Origin: Breznakibacter sp047600785
Lineage (GTDB): Bacteria; Bacteroidota; Bacteroidia; Bacteroidales; Marinilabiliaceae
Direction: 5' to 3'
Assembly: GCA_047600785.1 (NCBI GenBank)
Contig: JASGKH010000002.1
Location: 2,294,001-2,358,000 of the forward strand
DNA length: 64,000 bases
The notes under the pieces are model-generated. The model was not told where the DNA came from and did not search any database. It saw nothing but the letters and a program-made list of their open reading frames with translations. The translations under genes and the position numbers were made by a program. Position 1 is the stretch's first letter, and the number at the start of each line of letters is the position of its first letter. Below, piece by piece: positions 43,449 through 52,632 of this stretch.

Positions 43449-44891
43449 TTAAAACCGGTAGTTCAATCCCGTGTTTACGCCAAAGGTATACGGCCTGAAA
43501 TCATAACTTGAAGAATGATTGACCGGAGTAATGAAATATTTGAACACCGGCTCGACCATTATGGTCAGATTGGTCGATAAAGGAACATCGAAACCAACAC
43601 CCACATGCGAGCTAAACGACAGGTTCTGGATGTTGGACATACGCCCGATGCTTTCCGTTTTCCCGTTTATGGTTTGCAAAGCCTTATTACCGACCAAAAA
43701 ATTGGCGCTCACCCCTCCGGAAAACGATAATGCCCCGAATTTGAGCCTGGACAAATAGAACCTTGCCGACAAGGGAACCTCTAAATAATCAAGGACCTGT
43801 TTGATGGGGCCATCTTCGGTTGTGATGACGTCACTGTTTGAACGCAGTTGATCGGAAGTCGTATAAAAAAACGACTCATTGCTTGTGTCAAGACTGTTGT
43901 CCTGGTTCCCTGTCACAATTTTCCCCAAAGAATTCTGGCGTACCATCACTCCGTTTTGGGCCGCTTTGGTCACTGCGGTTTGGATTGCATTGGGCGCATC
44001 CATGGTCCCCGTTTCGGGATACCTCAATTCCTGGCCTGCACGCGTGTATATGACACCCGATTCGAACACCCATTTATTGCCCTGGAATTTTTTAACGGTT
44101 AGCCCACCGTTGATTGACGACAGCCCACTTTCGTTGACATTGGATTGCAGTTCGCTACTCCCATTTAACGTACGGAACGAATGCGACGGAGAGACTACCC
44201 CTCCGATGGCCCAGGCCGAATTCCCCAAGGTTCTGGTTTTGCGGGTATCGGCAAAATATGGCACATCGTCCCACTCACCTTCGGGAACAAACGACTGTGT
44301 ATACACGGATATCACGGACAAGGCTCCCGCATCTACCGTTGCAACCTCAATCCCTTTCGAGAAGATAGGGTCCAACAATGGAGTACCTTTGCCGGAACCC
44401 ATACTCCCCCTTTCGTTTTCCCTAAAATTTACCGCCAACGCCATACCTGTTGTTTTTCGGCCCTCTGTTGCACCGATTCCATCGAGACCGATGAACGTCG
44501 CCGGTTCTCCTTGTTTGCCCCCATTTAAGCCTTTATTTACATGGCCGATATCGGACGGCGCTCCCAAATCCCCGGTCCTGATATCCGCAACCACTGGCTG
44601 TTCCGCAGATAGGGTTTCACCGGCCAACGACGGGGAATTGCCGGTAACAACCGGCAAATGAGCAAATGGCTGATGCTTGCCGGATTGCCACAAATAAACC
44701 AGTCCGCCCAAGGAGATGACCAATGCGACCCCGGCCGCCATCATCCAAAATGGCTTAAATGCAAATACGCGATCTTTTTTGGGACCATCCATGGTGCTCT
44801 CGATGCGTTCCCACAAAGCTACATCGGGCGCGACTTCATAATCTGATAAGTTGTCCCGAAAAAGCTCATCTATCGGATGCTGTGCTTGCAT
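43449..44891 (-). CDS. Sigma-factor-linked protein with inner-membrane helix and beta-barrel-like C-terminus
   Basis: 480 residues. The N-terminal 48 residues are polar (DELFRDNLSDYEVAPDVALWERIESTM) like cytoplasmic tails of sigma regulators. A single helix follows (about 49-68, MMAAGVALVISLGGLVYLW). The rest is periplasmic, and the C-terminal ~150 residues form strands ending in VNTGLNYRF, an outer-membrane barrel-type terminus (VPLSARFYLSRLKFGALSFSGGVSANFLVG, VGVGFDVPLSTNLTIMVEP). Its start overlaps the upstream ECF sigma gene by 26 bases. The combination suggests an anti-sigma-like regulator sensing the envelope, but this is inference. Confidence 0.7.
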   Translation of the reverse strand: MQAQHPIDELFRDNLSDYEVAPDVALWERIESTMDGPKKDRVFAFKPFWMMAAGVALVISLGGLVYLWQSGKHQPFAHLPVVTGNSPSLAGETLSAEQPVVADIRTGDLGAPSDIGHVNKGLNGGKQGEPATFIGLDGIGATEGRKTTGMALAVNFRENERGSMGSGKGTPLLDPIFSKGIEVATVDAGALSVISVYTQSFVPEGEWDDVPYFADTRKTRTLGNSAWAIGGVVSPSHSFRTLNGSSELQSNVNESGLSSINGGLTVKKFQGNKWVFESGVIYTRAGQELRYPETGTMDAPNAIQTAVTKAAQNGVMVRQNSLGKIVTGNQDNSLDTSNESFFYTTSDQLRSNSDVITTEDGPIKQVLDYLEVPLSARFYLSRLKFGALSFSGGVSANFLVGNKALQTINGKTESIGRMSNIQNLSFSSHVGVGFDVPLSTNLTIMVEPVFKYFITPVNHSSSYDFRPYTFGVNTGLNYRF

Positions 44892-45444
44892 ATATTTTAT
44901 TGTCTAATTTCTGAACCATAGCCAATCGTTGCTGGAGCCATTTACGTGCCCTTGATAGATTTGACTTGCTGGTACCCACATTGATCCCCAACTTTTGTGC
45001 AATCTCTTCGTGCGGATACCCTTCGATGGCGTACAATGAAAAAACGATTTGGTATTGGGGCGGCAACTCACGTACCAACTCTAGTAGAAAAGCAGCGTTG
45101 AGGCCCCCCACGTCCATATCCTCGTGCAAAGGTTCATCGGATAAATTTTCCAATGCGTCGTATCCCCTCACCTGCGGCTTTTTTCTGAACTGCTCGATCA
45201 CCGTATTCACAATGATCCGCCTAACCCACCCTTCGAAAACTCCCTCAAACCTAAAATCACCTATCCGGTTGAAAACCTTTACAAAACCATCTTGCAAGCA
45301 ATCCTCCGCCTCAGCCTGGTTATGGGTATACCTCAGACAGACAGCATACATTTTAGGGGCCAGTAACTCATATATAGCCCTCTGTGCTTGCCGTTTGCCT
45401 TGCTGGCAATCCTTAATCATCTGTTCCGATACAAGCTTCACCAA
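44866..45444 (-). CDS. ECF-type RNA polymerase sigma factor
   Basis: 192 residues using a GTG start (an ATG seven residues in at 45423 is an alternative). Region 2: AIYELLAPKMYAVCLRYTHNQAEAEDCLQDGFVKVFN; region 4: LPPQYQIVFSLYAIEGYPHEEIAQKLGINVGTSKSNLSRARKWL with a helix-turn-helix. It would direct RNA polymerase to a small set of promoters, likely its own. It overlaps and is cotranscribed with the membrane/barrel protein gene, the expected arrangement for sigma/anti-sigma pairs. Confidence 0.9.
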   Translation of the reverse strand: MVKLVSEQMIKDCQQGKRQAQRAIYELLAPKMYAVCLRYTHNQAEAEDCLQDGFVKVFNRIGDFRFEGVFEGWVRRIIVNTVIEQFRKKPQVRGYDALENLSDEPLHEDMDVGGLNAAFLLELVRELPPQYQIVFSLYAIEGYPHEEIAQKLGINVGTSKSNLSRARKWLQQRLAMVQKLDNKIYASTASDR

Positions 45445-45695
45445 ACTGAGCGTTTTTCAATAGTTTATGACCGTGAATTTAACCCATTTGGCAACCCGAA
45501 TCAATACATACACCATGTTGCTTTTCTTAACCTGCATTTGGACGGTATGACGCAGAAACAACAACCTTGGTTGCGCACGGACCATATTTTCCAACCGAAT
45601 TTCAAACCTACGTCTCCCTTTTGGATAATAAATGATATTTTTACGCTTGCAACCCTTAATTTCCCATCAAACACCGCTCAAAGCCCCTTAACAAA

Positions 45696-47492
45696 GTGAA
45701 ACGATCCTCGCGCCAAGGTTTCAAATTCCTCATCTACTCCCTGCGGTTGGTGTGGCAAAGTTCTCCCAAATGGAGCATGGTAAACACAGGCATCGTGTTG
45801 TTGCGCGGGGCTATTCCGCTCGTGGTTCTTTTCCTGATCAAATGGTTGATCGACGAAGTGGGCATCATTGTGCAACAGCCCGTTGGCCAAAGACAATTTG
45901 ACGATGCCATTTGGTTGATCGCATTTGCGGGAGCCCTATTCCTGACAAACAGTTTGGCCAGCTCGTTTGGCGTATTGGCACGTGAAAAGCAATCGCACAA
46001 AGTCAACGATCTGGTGCAAAACCTCATCCACAACAAAACCACCCGCATCAGTTACTCGTTTTTTGAAGATCCCGATTACCAGGACGTCTATTTCAGGGCC
46101 ATTAGCGACGCCAATTACCGTCCCTCACGGATCTTTTTCGGGTTGATAGGTCTTTTGCAAAGCACCGTGACCATGTTGCTACTCGGAGGCATGCTCTTAT
46201 CGCTCAACTGGTGGATGGCAGGCCTGCTCATGCTCATCCTTTTCCCTTCCGTTTACCAACGGATGCTCTTTTCGCGACGGATGTTCCGGCTCCATCGTAG
46301 CCAAACCGAGGACGAACGCAGGGTCGCTTATTATAACCGGCTTCTCACCACGCGCGATTACGCCAAAGAACTGCGTGTGTTCAACCTTGGCGACGTATTC
46401 AGAAGCCGGTTCGAGAAATTGCGTTTGGCGTTGCGTCACAAGCAGATGCTGTTACTCGTCAGAAAAACCAAAGGTGAAGTGGGCACACAGCTGCTCACCG
46501 CATTCGCCATCGTATTTTTTTATGGCATTATTGTCGTCGACACCATTAAAGGCCATATCACGCAAGGGACAATGATCATGTATTTCTTGGCGCTCCAGCG
46601 GGGTTATGGCTACTTTCAGGATCTGCTGTCGCGCATCTCCTCGTTGTACGAGGACAGCCTGTTCGTACGCAATTTCATAGAATTGATCGGGATAGAGACT
46701 GGAGGAACACAACCGACAGCACAAAAGCCTTCGGCCTTTCCCGAAAAGATCATCCGCGGCATCCACTTCCAAAACGTATCGTTCCGCTACCCGCATAACC
46801 CGCGCTGGACACTCGACAATATTACTTTTGACGTGCAACCGGGCGAAACCATTGCATTGGTCGGGGCTAACGGTGCCGGGAAAACCACATTGGTGAAATT
46901 GCTGGCCGGTTTGTACGCCCCGACCCAAGGCAAAATCCTCATCGACCAAACCGATTTGTCCTCCATCAGCCAAGCATCATTGGCCGAGAACATGAGCGTG
47001 ATATTTCAGGATTTCATGCTTTACAATACATCGGCACGTGAAAATATCTGGCTTGGCAACGTCAACAAATCGGTGGATGACCCGGGGGTTGAAAAAGCAG
47101 CCAACGAGGCAGGCGTGCACGACCTGATATCGGGTCTGAAACAAGGTTACTCAACGACGCTGGGAAACCTGTTCCAAGGCAGCGAAGAATTGAGCCAGGG
47201 CGAATGGCAGCGTATGGCGTTGGCACGATCGTTCTTTAACAACGCACAGGTCATTATCCTCGACGAGCCAACCGCCAGCCTCGACGCATTTACCGAAGCC
47301 CGTTTAATCGGCCATTTCCGCGAGATTGTGCAAGGACGGACCGCTTTCATTGTCAGCCATAGGTTAAGCACCATCAACCTGGCCGATAAAATCGCCGTGC
47401 TTGAGAACTCCCGGTTGGTTGAATTTGGCCCGAAAGATGAATTGTTACAGAAAAAGGGTGCTTACTACAAAATGATCACGGCCCTGAAATAA
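45696..47492 (+). CDS. ABC-type exporter (permease fused to ATPase)
   Basis: 598 residues, read from a GTG. An N-terminal six-helix transmembrane domain (about 1-330) is followed by an ATPase domain: Walker A GANGAGKTT, the signature SQGEW (LSQGEWQRMALAR) in place of LSGGQ, Walker B VIILDEPTASLD, and the H-loop SHRLST. It is a half-transporter, so it works as a homodimer. The signature loop has Gln-Gly-Glu-Trp, which is unusual but seen in some families. Substrate unknown. Its neighbours on both sides are unrelated genes on the opposite strand. Confidence 0.88.
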   Translation: MKRSSRQGFKFLIYSLRLVWQSSPKWSMVNTGIVLLRGAIPLVVLFLIKWLIDEVGIIVQQPVGQRQFDDAIWLIAFAGALFLTNSLASSFGVLAREKQSHKVNDLVQNLIHNKTTRISYSFFEDPDYQDVYFRAISDANYRPSRIFFGLIGLLQSTVTMLLLGGMLLSLNWWMAGLLMLILFPSVYQRMLFSRRMFRLHRSQTEDERRVAYYNRLLTTRDYAKELRVFNLGDVFRSRFEKLRLALRHKQMLLLVRKTKGEVGTQLLTAFAIVFFYGIIVVDTIKGHITQGTMIMYFLALQRGYGYFQDLLSRISSLYEDSLFVRNFIELIGIETGGTQPTAQKPSAFPEKIIRGIHFQNVSFRYPHNPRWTLDNITFDVQPGETIALVGANGAGKTTLVKLLAGLYAPTQGKILIDQTDLSSISQASLAENMSVIFQDFMLYNTSARENIWLGNVNKSVDDPGVEKAANEAGVHDLISGLKQGYSTTLGNLFQGSEELSQGEWQRMALARSFFNNAQVIILDEPTASLDAFTEARLIGHFREIVQGRTAFIVSHRLSTINLADKIAVLENSRLVEFGPKDELLQKKGAYYKMITALK

Positions 47493-47568
47493 GGGATCGG
47501 CCCAAAGTCCCATGCATTTTCACAATGTGTCCGGATGATCCAGGTACCAGGAAGATACCGCAAAAAAG

Positions 47569-47603
47569 AATGCTTACATGTAACGGAATAACATGTAAGC
47601 ATT
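47569..47603. terminator. Bidirectional terminator-like hairpin
   Basis: A perfect 13-bp palindrome, AATGCTTACATGT (47569-47581) with its complement at 47591-47603 and a nine-base loop, between the convergent ABC exporter and beta-propeller genes. On the minus strand it is followed by TTCTTTTTTG, so it probably terminates the beta-propeller gene, and perhaps both. Confidence 0.7.
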
Positions 47604-47685
47604 GGCATCTTTGGACTAGACCCGTTTACCAAATAATTAAAAAGCCGTTCCGGGATGCTCCCTGGGCGGCTCCGATTTGCAGCTA

Positions 47686-48528
47686 CTAGTGTTCCACTTT
47701 ATAAGCCATCACCCGATTATCGAAAAACGAAGGGACGTAAAGGATACCCTTTTCTTTATTGAAACCGATATCGGCGGCGTTGACTTTATCTGCAGTGGTA
47801 TTAAGGACCATAATGGGCTTCTGTCCTTTTTGCACCCAATATGTTTTCCCCTGCCAATCGGAATACAAAAATGCACCGGAGCCATTCCAGGCCAATCCGT
47901 CGATACGACCGGTATTTCCGGCCCAAACGGACACCTCCATACCGGGCAATGTAATGGACACAATCCCCTTGGGAGTACCGGCAAACAAAGTGTCGCCTTC
48001 CACGGCCAATCCATTCACACCGGCCAACGCATCGGAAGAAAGCCATTTGGTAAATATGCCATTTTTTAACTGATAAATGGATTGATCGTCCGTATCCGAC
48101 ACATATACTGCCCCATCGGATGTGGCGGCCACATCGTTAAGGAATTTACCCTGGGCAGCCTGGTAACGTTGCACGATTTTGCGCCCGTCGATGTCAATTT
48201 CCACCAATTCGTCAATATCCGATACAAACAACGACTTTCCAACCAACACCATCCCCTTGGGTGCGTTTAACCCTTCAATCCACTTTAAATTAAACACTTT
48301 GCCCGTTGGAGATAACGTGGAGATAAACCCATTTCCGTCTTTATCCGTAGGATTTCCCGAAATATTTGAAACAAATATCAATTTCTCCGTATGAGCATAA
48401 AGCGCCGATTCGGGGACATCGAAAACCTTGTCGGTTGCCCATAACGATGTCACTTTCGGATTCTGGGCAAGCATGGGCAACACCGCCCCCAGCATAAATC
48501 CAGACAAAACAACTTTAACTATTTTCAT
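47686..48528 (-). CDS. Secreted SMP-30/gluconolactonase-like beta-propeller protein
   Basis: 280 residues. Signal peptide MKIVKVVLSGFMLGAVLPMLAQ, then repeated propeller blades with motifs such as FLNDVAATSDGAVYVSDTDDQSIYQL, GVNGLAVEGDTLFAGTPKGIV and RIDGLAWNGSGAFLYSDW, typical of the SMP-30/LRE superfamily. It lacks a lipobox, so it would be soluble in the periplasm or outside. Substrate unknown. Convergent with the ABC exporter gene, with a shared hairpin between. Confidence 0.78.
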   Translation of the reverse strand: MKIVKVVLSGFMLGAVLPMLAQNPKVTSLWATDKVFDVPESALYAHTEKLIFVSNISGNPTDKDGNGFISTLSPTGKVFNLKWIEGLNAPKGMVLVGKSLFVSDIDELVEIDIDGRKIVQRYQAAQGKFLNDVAATSDGAVYVSDTDDQSIYQLKNGIFTKWLSSDALAGVNGLAVEGDTLFAGTPKGIVSITLPGMEVSVWAGNTGRIDGLAWNGSGAFLYSDWQGKTYWVQKGQKPIMVLNTTADKVNAADIGFNKEKGILYVPSFFDNRVMAYKVEH

Positions 48529-48752
48529 GTTATAATTTTATTTGTAATTTATTGTACCATTTATCACAAGAAAATGACCAAGCAACACAAAGGTTCTTAG
48601 AATGTTAGGATTGAAAAAAAGATACGTTGTCCGAAACCAATGTAGCCAGAGGGTGCCATCAACGCGGTTCCTGAAAGAAAATCGATTCGTACAATTTAAA
48701 CCAATATTTCCTAAATATCCACTTTTTTATCACCGCTAAGAAAATCTAATGA

Positions 48753-50171
48753 ATGGAGAACATCAACGACTATATCTCACGCATTACCAAGTTAGCGAAC
48801 CGTAACCAGGAGCTCAACCAACAGATCAAAGAGTTGATTGGCCGGTACGAAGGGATCCAGGAGCAAAGCAACAGGTACCATAACTTATTGCAATTGTACG
48901 CGCCGGAGGAAATTGGCCGTAAAAAAATGGGACGCCGCAACATGCGACGCATTCCCATGGTCTCGTTGTTATACGTGTCGGTCCGCGGCTTTTCCAAATT
49001 GCACGATCATCCCAAATCGACCGACCTTGTCGACATGCTGGACGAGATCCACATGACGCTTCATCTCATTGCCAAGAAATACAACTGTATAAGCATAAAA
49101 ACCATCGGCGATTCGTTTTTGTTTGCTGCCGGTATCGATACAGAGAACCATACCAATCCTATCGACGCGGTAAACGCGGCAATGGAAATGCAAAAGGCCG
49201 TCCATTCCTGTTCGTTGTCGCTGAACCACGGCAAACCTTTTTGGGAACTTAGTATAGGCATCCACACCGGCCCCGTAACCGCCGAACCGACCGGAAAGAA
49301 AAACAACCCCTTCGCGCTACTGGGAGAAAGCGTAAACATAGCTTATAGACTAGGGCGGACGTGCAGTCGTGGACAAATCAATTTGTCGGTAATGACGGGC
49401 GAAATGGTGAAGGAATTTTTTGAGTTCTCTCCCCTGGGACAATTGCCCGTTAAGTATAAAGGACAAATGGAAATGTTCCTTTTTAAAGGCATCCTCCCCG
49501 AATTGGCAGATAAAACAGACCCAACGCTTCCCAACCGCGCGTTTAAGACCAAATATGGGCACATACAATTTATGGATATCCAGGAAATAATGCTGGACCG
49601 GCTGGAACAGCTTTTGCCTGACAATCTTTACTACCACAGCGTGAAACACACCATTGACGTAGTTACCGAAGCGGAACTGATCGGCTGGGCCGAGGGTGCC
49701 AACGACGAAGAGATATTATTGTTGAAACTGGCCGGCCTTTTCCACGACAGCGGGCACATGATAGGTTATCACGATCATGAAATGCACGGCACCCGAATTG
49801 CGCGGGATATGTTGGAAGAGCACAGTTTTTCGCCGGAACATATAAATACCGTCTGCCGTCTTATTATGGCCACCAAGCTCCCGCCAGATCCCAAAGACAA
49901 ATTGGAACAGGTTATGTGCGATTCGGACCTGGACTATTTGGGCCGTACCGATTTTATCCCCGTTTCGAATACTTTGTACCAGGAACTAAAGGAACGTCGC
50001 ATGATAGACAACTACGACAACTGGAATAAAATGCAGCTCTCTTTTATCCGCAAGCATCAATACTTTACACAAACCGCACAAAAACTAAGAGAGGTTAACA
50101 AGCAAGCACAGATCGAACGCTTAAAAAAACTGTTGCAGCACGAAGATGCGGATACGTTGCGGCGACCTTAA
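48753..50171 (+). CDS. Degenerate class III nucleotide cyclase domain fused to an HD domain
   Basis: 472 residues. A coiled-coil-like start (8-45), a class III cyclase domain (about 65-215) and a C-terminal HD domain (about 290-400). In the cyclase part Lys116 and Asp120 (SIKTIGD), Asn195 and Arg199 (ESVNIAYRL) are kept, but the first metal-binding Asp is replaced by Ser76 (LLYVSVRGF instead of the usual AD(I/V)RGF). The HD part looks complete: His295 and His299, the pair His331-Asp332 (LFHDSGH), HDHEMHG and Asp390. It may be a cyclase-like sensor driving a phosphohydrolase, or vice versa. Cytoplasmic; no signal peptide. Convergent with the metallophosphoesterase gene, eight bases apart. Confidence 0.8.
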   Translation: MENINDYISRITKLANRNQELNQQIKELIGRYEGIQEQSNRYHNLLQLYAPEEIGRKKMGRRNMRRIPMVSLLYVSVRGFSKLHDHPKSTDLVDMLDEIHMTLHLIAKKYNCISIKTIGDSFLFAAGIDTENHTNPIDAVNAAMEMQKAVHSCSLSLNHGKPFWELSIGIHTGPVTAEPTGKKNNPFALLGESVNIAYRLGRTCSRGQINLSVMTGEMVKEFFEFSPLGQLPVKYKGQMEMFLFKGILPELADKTDPTLPNRAFKTKYGHIQFMDIQEIMLDRLEQLLPDNLYYHSVKHTIDVVTEAELIGWAEGANDEEILLLKLAGLFHDSGHMIGYHDHEMHGTRIARDMLEEHSFSPEHINTVCRLIMATKLPPDPKDKLEQVMCDSDLDYLGRTDFIPVSNTLYQELKERRMIDNYDNWNKMQLSFIRKHQYFTQTAQKLREVNKQAQIERLKKLLQHEDADTLRRP

Positions 50172-50179
50172 CCTAAAAA

Positions 50180-51340
50180 TTACTTGTCAAAAACCAGATC
50201 GAATACCACTATTTCAGGCCTGTTACCTGTCCGTACAGGGGGCCCCCATGTCCCGAAACCGGTGCTGACGTAAAAATGTGTTTCCGCTCTTTTGAGATAC
50301 CCCCTACTTACTTCAAATATTCGTTGGGTCACATATCCAAATGGCCATAACTGGCCGTGATGCGTATGCCCCGACAACTGTAAATCCACGCCTGCCTCCA
50401 CGGCCTCCTGTAAGTTATATGGCTGATGGTCCAGTAATATAACCGGTTTCGATCGATCCACGTGATGCATTAACTCCTCCATCGACCGACGATCCCGACC
50501 GGAAGAGCGTCTTACGTCCCTGTCCTCGCGCCCCACAATGTAAAACGAGTTGTGTACCAATATCGCAGTGTCGCGCAAAAAGGTCAACCCATGTGATGAC
50601 AAGTATTCCACGGTGCGCGACACGCCTCCGATATGCTCATGGTTCCCCGTGATGGCATACACCCCCAGCGGAGCTTTTAATCGCAACAGGCTTCGCCCAA
50701 GATTTTGCCTGATGACGGGTTGAACATCCTCGTCCACCACATCGCCGGCAAATAAAATAAGATCCGGATCAAGGCCATGGATGGTGTCGACAAGCTTGTC
50801 TATTTTACGTTTGGCAATAATGGTCCCCATGTGCACATCCGAAGCAGCAACAATGCGCAACCGCTCAAATTCGCCTCCATTTTTCGGGATGTGCAACGTC
50901 ATATAGCTCACCTTGGGGTGCCATGCATTCAAAAAGCCGCCGCCCACAATTAAAACCACGGCCGATACGACCATGCCCGTCACTATCAATTTCAACCGCA
51001 AGTACTCAGGCGAGCCGATTTGGGGCAAAAAATGGAAAAGGCGGTTGGCCAACCGAACCAGATCAATGGGCAATAACAGCAAAAACGCATACAACATAAC
51101 CGCAAACCAAAGTGCACCGGCCCAATGAAACACGTCGGACACAGGCGATAACCACACTTTTTCGAGAAAACGCCCAATTGGGTAAGCCAGCATGAAAAAG
51201 ATCACTCCCCATCTAAAGCAAGCCTTCACGACAGGCCATGCTTCAAGGCCTTGGATTCCCCTAAAATAGATGTAGAGGTTTACGCCAAAATGTACCGAAA
51301 GAATTATGGTTAAAAACACGAAAAACGCCATCTGTTTCAT
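50180..51340 (-). CDS. Membrane-anchored metallophosphoesterase (YkuE-like)
   Basis: 386 residues. Four or so N-terminal membrane helices (about 5-145) followed by a calcineurin-like catalytic domain: ASDVHMGT, FAGDVVDED, GNHEH and the C-terminal GHTHHGQL all carry metal-ligand residues. It probably hydrolyses a phosphoester on the outer face of the inner membrane or the periplasm, as YaeI/YkuE-type proteins do. It follows miaA by 24 bases in the same direction, so the two are cotranscribed. Confidence 0.88.
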   Translation of the reverse strand: MKQMAFFVFLTIILSVHFGVNLYIYFRGIQGLEAWPVVKACFRWGVIFFMLAYPIGRFLEKVWLSPVSDVFHWAGALWFAVMLYAFLLLLPIDLVRLANRLFHFLPQIGSPEYLRLKLIVTGMVVSAVVLIVGGGFLNAWHPKVSYMTLHIPKNGGEFERLRIVAASDVHMGTIIAKRKIDKLVDTIHGLDPDLILFAGDVVDEDVQPVIRQNLGRSLLRLKAPLGVYAITGNHEHIGGVSRTVEYLSSHGLTFLRDTAILVHNSFYIVGREDRDVRRSSGRDRRSMEELMHHVDRSKPVILLDHQPYNLQEAVEAGVDLQLSGHTHHGQLWPFGYVTQRIFEVSRGYLKRAETHFYVSTGFGTWGPPVRTGNRPEIVVFDLVFDK

Positions 51341-51364
51341 ATAATTAAACTGTTTCCGTTAAAT

Positions 51365-52375
51365 TCACCCTTTTAACAAAGCCTCAATGTGCCCAACCCT
51401 TTCGTCCATGGGATCAAAGGCACTGACCCAATGGATCCTGAACCCATTCCGTTCCATGCGACGAAACCATGTCATTTGACGTTTGGCAAACTGGTGAATA
51501 GCAATATTAAGCTCATCAAACATTTGATTGTACGATATTGTTCCGGTTACGTACAAGGTCAGGTACTTGTACTCCAACCCGTAATATATAAGCTCGTCGG
51601 GAGTCACTCCTTGATCCAGCAATGCTTTTACCTCATCAACCATGCCTTCATCCAACCGTTCCTTTAAGCGTTTGGTAATCCTGGCCCTTCGGCTATCTGT
51701 ATCTATCCCCACGCCAACGACCAGCGGCCGCACCTCGGGCAGCGTAATATCGGGCAATTGATGATGGGCATTGAACTCCTCTATTTCAATGGAACGAATG
51801 GCACGAGGAATGGTATCGGTGTCGGTTTTATTGTGAAGTTTTCTATACCCCGATAAAATCTGGGCCAGTTCGGCAAGGCTTTTCCCTTCTAAGCTTTGGC
51901 GTAATTCGGGGTTCACCGGCACGTTAATCAACTTATACTGGCCCAGAACCGCTTCAATATATAATCCAGACCCTCCGCACATAACCGGAAATCCTCCGGC
52001 ATGGGCCACATCCGCAAATGTTTTGTAGAAGTCGGCCTGATACTCATACACATTGTACTTATAGCCCGGAGTTACCAAATCCATTAAGTGGGAACGGACC
52101 ACCTGCCCTTGCACCACATAATCAGCGTAATCCTTGCCCGTTCCGATATCCATACCTTTATAAACCTGTCGCGAATCGGCACAAATCACTTCCCCTCCTA
52201 TCCGGTAGGCCAAATTGGCGGCAAGCTTCGTTTTGCCCGATGCGGTAGGACCAACAATAGCCACCAGATTGTACGGTGTCCCTTGAAAGTCGATGGCATG
52301 CAAATTGCTCCCGCTTACCAACGGAAATATTGATTTTCCAGTAAAAAAATCGTGACCGGATAATGTGGGTTGCAT
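51365..52375 (-). CDS. miaA: tRNA dimethylallyltransferase MiaA
   Basis: 336 residues from the ATG at 52375; an upstream ATG would add 49 unconserved, basic/hydrophobic residues. It transfers a dimethylallyl group to A37 of UNN-decoding tRNAs. The P-loop VGPTASGKTKLA is followed by ADSRQVYKGMDIGTGK, both diagnostic, and QMTWFRRM lies near the C-terminus. A 38-residue N-terminal extension ahead of the P-loop is slightly unusual. Upstream of the metallophosphoesterase gene in the same operon. Confidence 0.95.
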   Translation of the reverse strand: MQPTLSGHDFFTGKSIFPLVSGSNLHAIDFQGTPYNLVAIVGPTASGKTKLAANLAYRIGGEVICADSRQVYKGMDIGTGKDYADYVVQGQVVRSHLMDLVTPGYKYNVYEYQADFYKTFADVAHAGGFPVMCGGSGLYIEAVLGQYKLINVPVNPELRQSLEGKSLAELAQILSGYRKLHNKTDTDTIPRAIRSIEIEEFNAHHQLPDITLPEVRPLVVGVGIDTDSRRARITKRLKERLDEGMVDEVKALLDQGVTPDELIYYGLEYKYLTLYVTGTISYNQMFDELNIAIHQFAKRQMTWFRRMERNGFRIHWVSAFDPMDERVGHIEALLKG

Positions 52376-52529
52376 TTCAAACGACTGTATATAAATAAAC
52401 CATGGCAGAAAAAACCAACGTATTGGAACGATGCGGCACAAAGTTAAAATTTGGATGTGACAAACCAGTTTCCGGGTAAGAAACACTTTGCAAGGAACAT
52501 CCCCATTAATATTATTTAACAAATCACAG

Positions 52530-52537
52530 TACTTTTG
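52530..52537 (+). promoter_or_regulatory. Candidate -7 box of the HNH gene
   Basis: TACTTTTG, a full match, about 95 bases before the ATG of the NUMOD4/HNH gene. Confidence 0.4.
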
Positions 52538-52632
52538 TGGGGTTGAAATTTGATTCGCAAATCCATAATTTTGTCAAATCATTCCATCATCATTAAACAT
52601 AAATGGGTTAGAAACCCTATAACCTTCCTTTT

